From contig CAZKVD010000034.1 in the NCBI GenBank assembly GCA_964556145.1, positions 1 to 16,560 on the forward strand: DNA of 16,560 bases, written 5' to 3'. Positions 7,907 to 13,532 of the stretch are shown here, in pieces; within the stretch, counting starts at the first letter, position 1, and each line of letters begins with the position of its first letter. The stretch comes from F1-20-MAGs119 sp964556145. Its GTDB lineage: Bacteria > Actinomycetota > Acidimicrobiia > Acidimicrobiales > Ilumatobacteraceae. The notes below the pieces were generated by a model that did no database searches, was not told the DNA's origin, and was given only the letters and a program-made list of their open reading frames with translations. The translations under genes and the position numbers were made by a program.

Positions 7907-7912
7907 TAACAT
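7907..7912 (+). promoter_or_regulatory. -10-like box for the riboswitch/metX transcript
   Basis: TAACAT fits TAnnnT and lies about 12 bases before the first paired base of the riboswitch, so transcription would start just in front of it. No convincing -35 box is present. Confidence 0.35.
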
Positions 7913-7920
7913 GAGGGCAC

Positions 7921-8032
7921 TTCAGCATCACGAGTGACCGGGAAACCGGTCCGGCAACCGGGGTTGGTCCACGGTGCCAGCTCAACCGGCAACGGTTGGG
8001 GATGTGGCGGGAAACCGCAACGGGCCCGGTCC
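7921..8032 (+). ncRNA. SAM riboswitch, SAM-I clan, SAM-IV-like architecture
   Basis: The core words of the SAM-I clan are present in order: CACGAGTG, CCGGCAACC and GGTGCC. P1 pairs GCATC (7925-7929) with GATGT (8001-8005). P2 is GACCGG-gaaa-CCGGTC (7936-7951). P3 pairs ACCG with CGGT (7957-7960 with 7972-7975). P4 is an 8-bp stem with a GCAA loop (7981-8000). After P1 comes a small hairpin, GCGG-gaaa-CCGC (8007-8018), and then GGGCC (8022-8026), which can pair with GGTCC in the P3 loop (7966-7970). A hairpin after P1 plus a pseudoknot to the P3 loop is the mark of SAM-IV rather than SAM-I; a SAM-I/IV variant is also possible. It should switch off metX and followers when SAM is high. No terminator follows, so control may act on translation. 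Confidence 0.85.
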
Positions 8033-8094
8033 CTCGAAATCTGAAGCCACAGCGTCACAGCAGCGTTCAAGGCCAAAGACAGAGAGGAGACAAC

Positions 8095-9267
8095 GTGTCG
8101 AGCTTCCATCGTGATTACCCCGCAAGCGGCGCGTGGCGCAGCGGTGAGCCCGCCGGTACACGGCAGTTCTTCTCGCTCTCCACGGATCGGGCCGTGGCCC
8201 TCGACGTCGGCTCGACTCTCACCAACGTCACAGTGGCCTACGAAACGTGGGGCACGCTTGCCTCCGACGCATCGAATGCCATCTTGCTGTGCCATGCCTG
8301 GACCGGTGACTCGCACGCCGCGGGTCCAGCCGACGACGGGCACCCGACACCGGGTTGGTGGGAAGGTCTCATCGGGCCCGGCCTGGCCATCGATACCAAT
8401 GAATACTTCGTCGTGTGCGCGAATGTTCTCGGCGGTTGCCAGGGCAGTACGGGACCCGCGTCGCCGCACCCTCTCGACGGCCGACCATACGGCTCACGTT
8501 TTCCCGTCATCACAATCCGTGACATGGTGCGCGCTCAGGCCCGTCTCGCCGACCATCTCGGTGTGCGCACGTGGCACAGCGTCATCGGCGGCTCGATGGG
8601 CGGCATGCAGGTTCTCGAGTGGGCCGTCATGTTCCCCGACCGGGTGCGTTCGATCATTCCCATCGCTACGTGTCTGCAGTCGAGCGCCCAGCAAATCGCA
8701 TGGGGTGCCATTGGTCGACGAGCCGTTCGCCTCGACCCCAAGTGGCAAGGTGGCGACTACTACGACGCTGCGCCCGGAGAGGGCCCATGGGAGGGTCTCG
8801 CCATTGCCCGCATGGTTGCGCAGGTGACGTTCCGTAGCGACAACGTGTTCAGCGAGAAGTTCGGACGCGAATTGGCCGACGGCAACGCCGACAAGAGTGG
8901 CATCGAGATGTGGGATCGCTTCGAAGTCGAGCGCTATCTCGACCATCACGGCGACAAGTTGGTGCGCCGTTTCGATACCAACAGCTATCTCGTGATCGGC
9001 AAGGCGATGGATCTCCACGACATCGGTCGCGGCCGTGGAGGAGTCGTGGCAGCAACGTCGCGCATCACCGCGCCCGTCCTGTCGATCGGTATCTGGAGCG
9101 ACATCTTGTATCCGAGCTACCAGCAGCGGGAGATCGCGCGTCTGGTTGTTGAAACCGGCGGTCATGCCGACTACGTCGAGATCGACTCCCCGCACGGCCA
9201 CGACTCGTTTCTCATCGAGCTCGACCAGGTTGGGCGCGCCGTGCGTTCTCACCTTGCGCGCATCTGA
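8095..9267 (+). CDS. metX: Homoserine O-acetyltransferase (MetX-type alpha/beta hydrolase)
   Basis: MetX activates homoserine with an acyl group from acyl-CoA, the first committed step of methionine synthesis, in the cytoplasm. The 390-residue protein has an alpha/beta-hydrolase fold with the nucleophile elbow GGSMGGMQ (Ser167), Asp336 in SDILYPSYQQ and His369 in GHDSF as the triad. The segment after the elbow, LEWAVMFPDRV, is also typical of MetX. Acetyl rather than succinyl transfer is assumed from the usual family role and is not proven by the residues I checked. The GTG at 8095 is fixed by AGGAG at 8085-8089 with 5-base spacing. The gene is preceded by a SAM riboswitch and followed after 17 bases by a small membrane-protein gene, probably on the same transcript. 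Confidence 0.94.
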   Translation: MSSFHRDYPASGAWRSGEPAGTRQFFSLSTDRAVALDVGSTLTNVTVAYETWGTLASDASNAILLCHAWTGDSHAAGPADDGHPTPGWWEGLIGPGLAIDTNEYFVVCANVLGGCQGSTGPASPHPLDGRPYGSRFPVITIRDMVRAQARLADHLGVRTWHSVIGGSMGGMQVLEWAVMFPDRVRSIIPIATCLQSSAQQIAWGAIGRRAVRLDPKWQGGDYYDAAPGEGPWEGLAIARMVAQVTFRSDNVFSEKFGRELADGNADKSGIEMWDRFEVERYLDHHGDKLVRRFDTNSYLVIGKAMDLHDIGRGRGGVVAATSRITAPVLSIGIWSDILYPSYQQREIARLVVETGGHADYVEIDSPHGHDSFLIELDQVGRAVRSHLARI

Positions 9268-9284
9268 CTCACTAGGGTGGAAGC

Positions 9285-9539
9285 GTGGTCGCCACTGTCG
9301 GAATCGTCACGATCATCTCGTATCTCCTCATTGTGGGCGGCATCGCCCTCATCGGCCTGACCGTCTGGTTCTGGAAGAACTCGCGTCCCGAGCCGCGCGC
9401 ACTGGCCCGTTTGGAAGTGATGAGCGAGCGTGCCTACCGCAAGAGCAAGGGCGTCGATCGCCAGTTCCTCTTGAAGATGGCCGAACAAGAAGCCCGTGAG
9501 TCGTCGTCTGACACCCCGGCGCCGGCCGAGCCGAAGTAA
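9285..9539 (+). CDS. Small single-pass membrane protein, unknown function
   Basis: The 84-residue protein starts at GTG 9285, with AGGGTGG just upstream. Residues 4-29 form one strongly hydrophobic helix (VGIVTIISYLL...LTVWFW), followed by a charged region with a KNSRPEPRALARLEVMSERAYRKSKGVDRQ-like basic helix (described in part) and an acidic, Pro/Ala-rich tail. The topology would put the C-terminus in the cytoplasm by the positive-inside rule. I do not recognise a family. It lies 17 bases after metX and 11 bases before the next small gene, so it belongs to the same unit. Codon use looks like that of its neighbours, which supports a real gene. Confidence 0.75.
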   Translation: MVATVGIVTIISYLLIVGGIALIGLTVWFWKNSRPEPRALARLEVMSERAYRKSKGVDRQFLLKMAEQEARESSSDTPAPAEPK

Positions 9540-9550
9540 TTTTTCAATCC

Positions 9551-9772
9551 GTGGCTACTTTCAATCCCGACGAAATGATCGAGCGTTTCCGCGAGCGAGC
9601 GGCAGCTGTGAAGCGTCGTCCCCTTCCGCCCGTGGCGGGCGAAGAGCGCCAGTTGTTCCTTGCCCAGGCCCAGGTCGACTTCCAGGATTTCGCCATTCTC
9701 GGCGATGCAACGGCCAGCGTTGAAGACGGAGTCCTTGTGCTGCGCATCGACATGCGCGGCGACAACAAGTGA
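9551..9772 (+). CDS. Small soluble protein, unknown function
   Basis: This 73-residue protein starts at GTG 9551 and overlaps the next gene by 4 bases (GTGA, 9769-9772). It has an N-terminal amphipathic helix (NPDEMIERFRERAAAVKRR), a Pro-rich turn, and a FLAQAQVDFQDFAILGDATASVEDGV-type segment ending in a beta-like LVLRIDMRG. No family is recognised and no membrane helix or signal peptide is seen. There is no strong Shine-Dalgarno sequence. Its value lies in its position: tightly coupled between a small membrane protein and two transporters in the metX unit. Confidence 0.72.
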   Translation: MATFNPDEMIERFRERAAAVKRRPLPPVAGEERQLFLAQAQVDFQDFAILGDATASVEDGVLVLRIDMRGDNK

Positions 9773-10680
9773 ACGAACCCCACGGCAACACCCACGAATG
9801 GGCGCTGGCCGCCTGTGTGCTCGGCGTCATGGCATGGAGCTGTGGGCCCTTGATGGTTCGTGGGATCACTGCCCCGGTTGCAGCCTTCACGTTCGTGCGC
9901 CTGCTGATCTCCGTGCCGGTGATGAATGCCTCGGCCGCCGTCGCAGGTCACCGACTGACCCTGCCCGTCTTTCGGAACAGTCTCGTTCCGGGCATCTTCT
10001 TCTTCACCTCGATGGCGACCGGGTTTGCGTCGTTCCAGCACACCTCGATCGCAAACGCGACCCTGATCTCCTCGATGCAGCCCGTTCTGATGCTGCTCGT
10101 CGCACCAAAGTTGTTCGGTGAGCGGCCGACGGTGCTGCGCATCGTTCTTGCTGTGGTCGCCATGGGTGGCGTCTCGATGGTGGTGTTGGGCGCGGCGTCG
10201 GGCGGCGATGCCTCACTCGACGGCGACCTGTTTGCGTTCGCAAACCTGTTGTCGTGGAGCACGTACTTCGTCTTTGCAAAACAGGCACGCGACAAGGGTG
10301 TGCACCCTGCATCGTTCCTAGCGGGAACGTTCACCACTGCAGCGATTCTGGGAATTCCGTGGGTGCTCGCCGTGAGCCCCGACTTCGGCGAGATCGGGGG
10401 CAAGGACTTTGTCCTGATCCTCGGGCAGGTGTTCATCTCGGGGTTGCTCGGTCACACGATCATGACGTGGTGCGCGCGGTTCCTCGACATCACGCTGGTG
10501 TCGCTGATCAACCTGCTGAGCCCTGCGATCTCGATGGCCGGAGCCTGGGTGATCTACGGACAGTCGATGCGTGCAGTGCAGGTAATCGGCGCCACGATCA
10601 TGATGATTGCCATCGCCTTCGTCGTCGCCACACGAACCAAACCAGTGGTTCCGGCCGATGAAGGGCTGATGGCCGAATGA
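9769..10680 (+). CDS. EamA/DMT-superfamily transporter, first of a tandem pair
   Basis: The 303-residue protein is almost wholly hydrophobic, with about ten membrane helices arranged as two EamA halves, the usual length and layout for this family. Typical features are GPLMVRGITAP in helix 1, FASFQHTSIANATLI near the end of the first half, and a short cytoplasmic ASGGDASLDGDL stretch between the halves. EamA proteins export or import amino acids, nucleotide sugars and other metabolites; the substrate cannot be read here. The GTG start overlaps the previous stop (GTGA) and the stop overlaps the next start (ATGA), so translation is coupled on both sides. Being downstream of a SAM riboswitch and metX suggests a sulfur-amino-acid-related substrate, as an inference. 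Confidence 0.9.
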   Translation: MNEPHGNTHEWALAACVLGVMAWSCGPLMVRGITAPVAAFTFVRLLISVPVMNASAAVAGHRLTLPVFRNSLVPGIFFFTSMATGFASFQHTSIANATLISSMQPVLMLLVAPKLFGERPTVLRIVLAVVAMGGVSMVVLGAASGGDASLDGDLFAFANLLSWSTYFVFAKQARDKGVHPASFLAGTFTTAAILGIPWVLAVSPDFGEIGGKDFVLILGQVFISGLLGHTIMTWCARFLDITLVSLINLLSPAISMAGAWVIYGQSMRAVQVIGATIMMIAIAFVVATRTKPVVPADEGLMAE

Positions 10681-11552
10681 CCGAAACGACCCAGAAGCCC
10701 ACGCACCCGCTCGCCCTGTGGGCGGTTTTTCTCGGCGTCGTCTGCTGGGGTTGGGGGCCCGTCATCGTGCGCGGAATCTCGGCTCCGTTCATGGCCTTCA
10801 CGCCCGTTCGCATGCTGATCGGACTGCCGATCCTGGCAGCGATCACCTACGCGTCCGGTGGGCGAGTGACGCGAAGCGTCGTCCGTGCCTCGCTTGTTCC
10901 CTCGCTGTTCTACACCGCATCGCTGGTGTGCGCGTTCGCGTCGTTCCAAAAAACTTCCATCGCCACCGCGACTCTGATCGTGTCGTTGAATCCGGTCGCG
11001 CTGCTCGTGGTTGCACCGTTCGTGCTGAAAGAGCGGGTCACCAAGCAGAAGGTGTTTTGGTGTCTTGTCGCCGTTGCCGGTGTGTCGCTTGTGGTGTTCG
11101 GCAAGGCCAGCGGGGGAGGCAACACCCTCGAGGGCGATCTTTATGCCGTCGGCAACCTGATCTTCTGGACAACGTATGCCGTCGGAACCAAGCGCGTGCG
11201 CGATGCGGGAGTTCACCCCTATGCATTCCTGACCGTTGCCACTGCGGTGTCGGTGGTGCTGCTGTTCCCGCTGGCGTTCGCGGTGAATGCCGACTTCGGC
11301 CGGATCGGTGGCAACGACTGGTGGCTGATGTTGCTGCAAGTCGTCATTGCCGGCGTGATGGGGATGGGGTCGATTGCCTGGGCGAATCGCTTCATGGATG
11401 CCACCCTTGTGGCCCTGCTGGGTCTCGGCAGTCCGGTGCTGTCGAGCATCTTCGCGTGGTGGATCTTCGAGCAGACAATGAATGCCGTTCAGATCGGCGG
11501 GGCCGCCGTGATGCTGGCTGCCGTCGGCATCGTGGTGGCTCGCAAAATCTGA
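10677..11552 (+). CDS. EamA/DMT-superfamily transporter, second of a tandem pair
   Basis: The 291-residue protein has the same ten-helix, two-half layout as the preceding gene and lines up with it end to end: GPVIVRGISAPFMAFT, ASLVPSLFY, FASFQKTSIATATLI, VSLVVFGKASGG, LEGDLYAVGNL and RDAGVHPYAFL each have a close counterpart. The two genes are therefore a tandem duplication that has since diverged. The start is the ATGA overlap at 10677. With two paralogues translated together, a heterodimeric or two-substrate transporter is possible; EamA proteins are usually single-gene. A weak hairpin with a T-rich tail (about 11564-11584) follows. Confidence 0.9.
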   Translation: MTETTQKPTHPLALWAVFLGVVCWGWGPVIVRGISAPFMAFTPVRMLIGLPILAAITYASGGRVTRSVVRASLVPSLFYTASLVCAFASFQKTSIATATLIVSLNPVALLVVAPFVLKERVTKQKVFWCLVAVAGVSLVVFGKASGGGNTLEGDLYAVGNLIFWTTYAVGTKRVRDAGVHPYAFLTVATAVSVVLLFPLAFAVNADFGRIGGNDWWLMLLQVVIAGVMGMGSIAWANRFMDATLVALLGLGSPVLSSIFAWWIFEQTMNAVQIGGAAVMLAAVGIVVARKI

Positions 11553-11600
11553 AATTCTCCAACCCGCCCGGCGCGGTGTCTTTTGGCAATGATTACCGAT

Positions 11601-12374
11601 ATGGCAACTTTTGGTTTCGAAGGCAGGGTTGCGCTCGTCACGGGGGGCGCGCAGGGGATGGGTCGCGAGATCGCCGAACGGTTCGGCCGTGAAGGTGCAT
11701 CGGTCGTGGTTGGTGACATCTCCGAAGACGGCGGCAAGGAAACGGTCGCACACATCGTCGCCGCCGGAGGCAAGGCCGTGTTCCAGCGCACCGACGTCTC
11801 GAAAGCCGCCGATGTCAACGCGATCGTTCAGCTCGCACTCGATACCTACGGCGACTTGCACCATGCGGTGAATGCCGCCGCAATCGAGGGCGAGCCATCC
11901 AGCCTGTTGGAGCTCGAAGAAGACAACTTCGACCGCATCATCAACGTGAACTTGAAGTCGCTCTATCTCTCGATGCGCGCACAGATCCGCACGTTCATCG
12001 ACAAGGGCCACGACGGCACCATCGTCAACATCTGCTCGACCAACTCGTTCCGTCCGCAGCCCGGCCAAAGCGCGTACACCGCCTCGAAGCACGGTGCCGT
12101 CGGCCTCACCAAGACCGCAGCGATCGAGTTCGCCGACAGGGGCATTCGCGTGAACGGTATTGCCCCGGGCAGTATCGACACCCCCATGTTGCGCAACGCC
12201 ATCCAGCGCCGCGCCGGGGGAGACCCATCGGGAAGCCTCGGACGCCTCAGCATCATCGGACGTTTCGGCACGGTGCAAGAGATCGCCTCGGCGGCCATGT
12301 GGCTGTCGTGCGACGAGTCGACCTACACATTCGGCCACATCCTCGGAGTCGACGGCGCGTACCTCTCGCGCTGA
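11601..12374 (+). CDS. Short-chain dehydrogenase/reductase (SDR), second copy type
   Basis: The 257-residue protein has all classical SDR marks: TGGAQGMG (14-21), a GDIS motif with an Asp that favours NAD over NADP, DVSKAADV, and NAAA where NNAG is usual. The catalytic Tyr159 and Lys163 lie in YTASK, preceded by the serine block CSTNS. PGSIDTPM and a C-terminal LGVDGAYLSR complete the pattern. The substrate is unknown. The start is uncertain: ATG at 11601 gives the usual N-terminus, ATG at 11589 or TTG at 11583 would add a few residues, and none has a Shine-Dalgarno sequence. It is not a close copy of the SDR at 2527. The 48-base gap upstream suggests it may still be on the metX transcript or have its own promoter. 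Confidence 0.9.
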   Translation: MATFGFEGRVALVTGGAQGMGREIAERFGREGASVVVGDISEDGGKETVAHIVAAGGKAVFQRTDVSKAADVNAIVQLALDTYGDLHHAVNAAAIEGEPSSLLELEEDNFDRIINVNLKSLYLSMRAQIRTFIDKGHDGTIVNICSTNSFRPQPGQSAYTASKHGAVGLTKTAAIEFADRGIRVNGIAPGSIDTPMLRNAIQRRAGGDPSGSLGRLSIIGRFGTVQEIASAAMWLSCDESTYTFGHILGVDGAYLSR

Positions 12375-12390
12375 GCCAATGAATTCAAGG

Positions 12391-12408
12391 CCGTGACGAT
12401 GGTCACGG
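12391..12408 (+). terminator. Small hairpin after the second SDR gene
   Basis: CCGTGAC and GTCACGG form a 7-bp stem with a 4-base loop, 16 bases after the SDR stop at 12374. No T-run follows, so it may be a weak terminator or an RNA-end stabiliser. Confidence 0.35.
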
Positions 12409-12494
12409 GAAATCCACCACTTCTGCACAGAGTGGGCGTACGGTCAAATTCGGGCGGAGCTTCCCCCAACCGGCAGGGCCGGGAGGGTTCTCTT

Positions 12495-12501
12495 AGGAGG
12501 T
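12495..12501 (+). promoter_or_regulatory. Near-ideal Shine-Dalgarno sequence for the 100-residue membrane protein
   Basis: AGGAGGT lies 6 bases before the ATG at 12508 and is a full match to the 16S rRNA 3' end. Most genes in this window have weak or no such site, so this one stands out and suggests strong translation. Confidence 0.7.
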
Positions 12502-12507
12502 AACGCT

Positions 12508-12810
12508 ATGTACACGATGGCACTGGTCATCCTGATCGGTCTCGTAGCCCAGACGGTCGTTTCCGTCGCCACGGACCACCTTCCCTTCCTCAAGCAAATT
12601 CCGATCATCTCCAAGGGCGAAGGTTGGCTGATCGCCGCCTGCATTCTTCTTGTGTGGTTGATGGACGTCTCGGTCCTCGGAACCTTCATGGGCGCGAATG
12701 GCGCAAACCTCGAGTCGTGGGTCGACATCGTCGGCTCGGGTCTGGCGATCGCCGGCTTCACGCACGTCACCGCGAACTTCCAGAACTTCCTCGCGCGCCT
12801 GCGCTACTGA
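12508..12810 (+). CDS. Small membrane protein with three predicted helices, unknown function
   Basis: The 100-residue protein has three likely membrane segments, near residues 4-22, 40-60 and 71-88, joined by short polar loops (HLPFLKQIPIISKGEG and GANGANLES). The C-terminus ends in a basic NFLARLRY. There is no signal-peptide cleavage site and I recognise no family; the size and topology resemble holins and other small accessory membrane proteins, but nothing else phage-like is nearby. It stands alone as a cistron: 133 bases upstream without a gene, an ideal ribosome binding site, and a large hairpin just downstream. A TAnnnT box, TACGGT, at 12439-12444 is a possible -10. This looks like a strongly expressed single gene. 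Confidence 0.82.
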   Translation: MYTMALVILIGLVAQTVVSVATDHLPFLKQIPIISKGEGWLIAACILLVWLMDVSVLGTFMGANGANLESWVDIVGSGLAIAGFTHVTANFQNFLARLRY

Positions 12811-12835
12811 TCCACACAACGTCACGCACCTTCAA

Positions 12836-12881
12836 AGGGGCGGTGTTGCGCGGGTTCCCCCCTCCGCGCGGCACCGCCCCT
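12836..12881 (+). terminator. Large 18-bp hairpin after the small membrane-protein gene
   Basis: The arms 12836-12853 and 12864-12881 pair throughout: AGGGGCGGTG with CACCGCCCCT, two U-G pairs, then GCGCGG with CCGCGC. The loop is 10 bases and C-rich. CAAGGTTTT follows, a modest T-run 5 bases after the stem. It starts 26 bases after the stop codon and should end the transcript or protect its 3' end. Confidence 0.72.
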
Positions 12882-12929
12882 CAAGGTTTTCCGGCCCCCG
12901 GTCAAGGTGGTGGTGCGGCGATTCGCGGC

Positions 12930-12935
12930 TATCCT
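12930..12935 (+). promoter_or_regulatory. -10-like box for the tRNA-Gly gene
   Basis: TATCCT matches the actinobacterial TAnnnT pattern and lies 12 bases before the first base of the mature tRNA, leaving room for a short 5' leader. The -35 region is not clear. Confidence 0.4.
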
Positions 12936-12947
12936 TCAGGCCGTTAC

Positions 12948-13023
12948 GCGGACGTGGCTCAGTTGGTAGAGCATCACCTTGCCAAGGTGAGGGTCGCGGG
13001 TTCGAATCCCGTCGTCCGCTCCA
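12948..13023 (+). tRNA. tRNA-Gly (anticodon GCC), 3' CCA encoded
   Basis: A complete cloverleaf can be drawn. The acceptor stem pairs GCGGACG with CGTCCGC. The D-arm contains GCTCAGTTGGTAGAGC. The anticodon stem pairs TCACC with GGTGA around the loop TTGCCAA, giving anticodon GCC at 12981-12983. The T-arm has GGGTTCGAATCCC. The discriminator base is T and CCA follows directly at 13021-13023. It reads GGC and GGT glycine codons. A strong terminator begins right after the CCA. Confidence 0.97.
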
Positions 13024-13049
13024 AAAAACCGCCCTTCGGGGCGGTTTTT
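13024..13049. terminator. Intrinsic terminator after tRNA-Gly
   Basis: CCGCCC-TTCG-GGGCGG is a 6-bp stem with a stable TTCG tetraloop, preceded by an A-run and followed by TTTTT. It works on the plus strand for the tRNA. Because it has A-runs and T-runs on both sides, it can also end the minus-strand gene that stops at 13062. Confidence 0.92.
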
Positions 13050-13061
13050 CTCGTTTCTGGC

Positions 13062-13358
13062 TCAGAGTCTGGAAATTGTCTGGTTCAACTGCACCAGCAT
13101 CACGATGATGCCGATGGACACGGCGACGAATGAACCAACCATCACCCGCATCGAAGACCTGATGCTCTGGAAGCCCTCTCTCATGTCGGCCTCGAGCCGG
13201 TCGATTCTGGCGTCGATGCGGTCGATGTCGCCCGTGCGGGCGACGTCAGGCCAACCACTGGGCGGCAGGTGTTCCATGAGTGAGTTCGCCACGTTGTCTC
13301 CCAAGGATTTCCGCAGTCCGAGGTGCATCTCGAACCGTTGACCTTCGCTGATCGTCAT
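13062..13358 (-). CDS. Small protein with coiled coil and C-terminal membrane helix
   Basis: The 98-residue protein has three parts. The N-terminus (1-40) contains HLGLRKSLGD, ANSLMEHLPPSGWPDVA, a block I have the impression recurs in small actinobacterial proteins but cannot assign. Residues 43-70 are a heptad-like coiled coil (DIDRIDARIDRLEADMREGF). Residues 71-90 form a membrane helix (VMVGSFVAVSIGIIVMLVQL) near the C-terminus, so it is tail-anchored with the coiled coil in the cytoplasm. The ATG at 13358 is chosen because GAGG lies 6 bases upstream; a TTG at 13370 would add four residues. The gene stands alone on the minus strand, converging on the tRNA. Function is unknown; the layout suggests an oligomeric membrane-associated protein. 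Confidence 0.75.
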   Translation of the reverse strand: MTISEGQRFEMHLGLRKSLGDNVANSLMEHLPPSGWPDVARTGDIDRIDARIDRLEADMREGFQSIRSSMRVMVGSFVAVSIGIIVMLVQLNQTISRL

Positions 13359-13521
13359 CCTAAACCTCAACGGTTGCGTCGTTTGAAGGAACGTGTGCGC
13401 GGCGGCACCGGGATGCGTCGTGGTGTCGCGAATGGACTGCCGCAGGACGAATGAATGTCACGACTCAAGCACTTCAGCGTCGACGATTTGGAGTCGTCCC
13501 TACGGTGAGTCGCCTTACCAG

Positions 13522-13527
13522 GGAGGT
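13522..13527 (+). promoter_or_regulatory. Shine-Dalgarno sequence for the PxKF lipoprotein gene
   Basis: GGAGGT lies 5 bases before the ATG at 13533 and fixes that start. A TACGGT box at 13501-13506 could be the -10, leaving a short leader. Confidence 0.6.
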
Positions 13528-13532
13528 GCGCG

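Noticed and set aside
7866..7985. N-terminal extension of the SET-domain gene to 7985
   Set aside because: It would run through the SAM riboswitch on the other strand and gives no recognised sequence.
8033..8094. Intrinsic terminator as the expression platform of the riboswitch
   Set aside because: No stem followed by a T-run was found between the aptamer and metX.
11564..11584. Small hairpin (CCGC-CCGGC-GCGG) with a T-rich tail after the second EamA gene
   Set aside because: The stem is only 4 bp, too weak to call as a terminator, although it lies at the right place.
10554..12428. Long open frame on the minus strand (624 codons) opposite the EamA and SDR genes
   Set aside because: It lies opposite genes with clear families, is rich in Arg, His and Gln as shadow frames are, and has no recognisable motif or ribosome binding site.
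12508..12810. Calling the 100-residue membrane protein a phage holin
   Set aside because: Only size and topology suggest it; no other phage gene or endolysin lies nearby.
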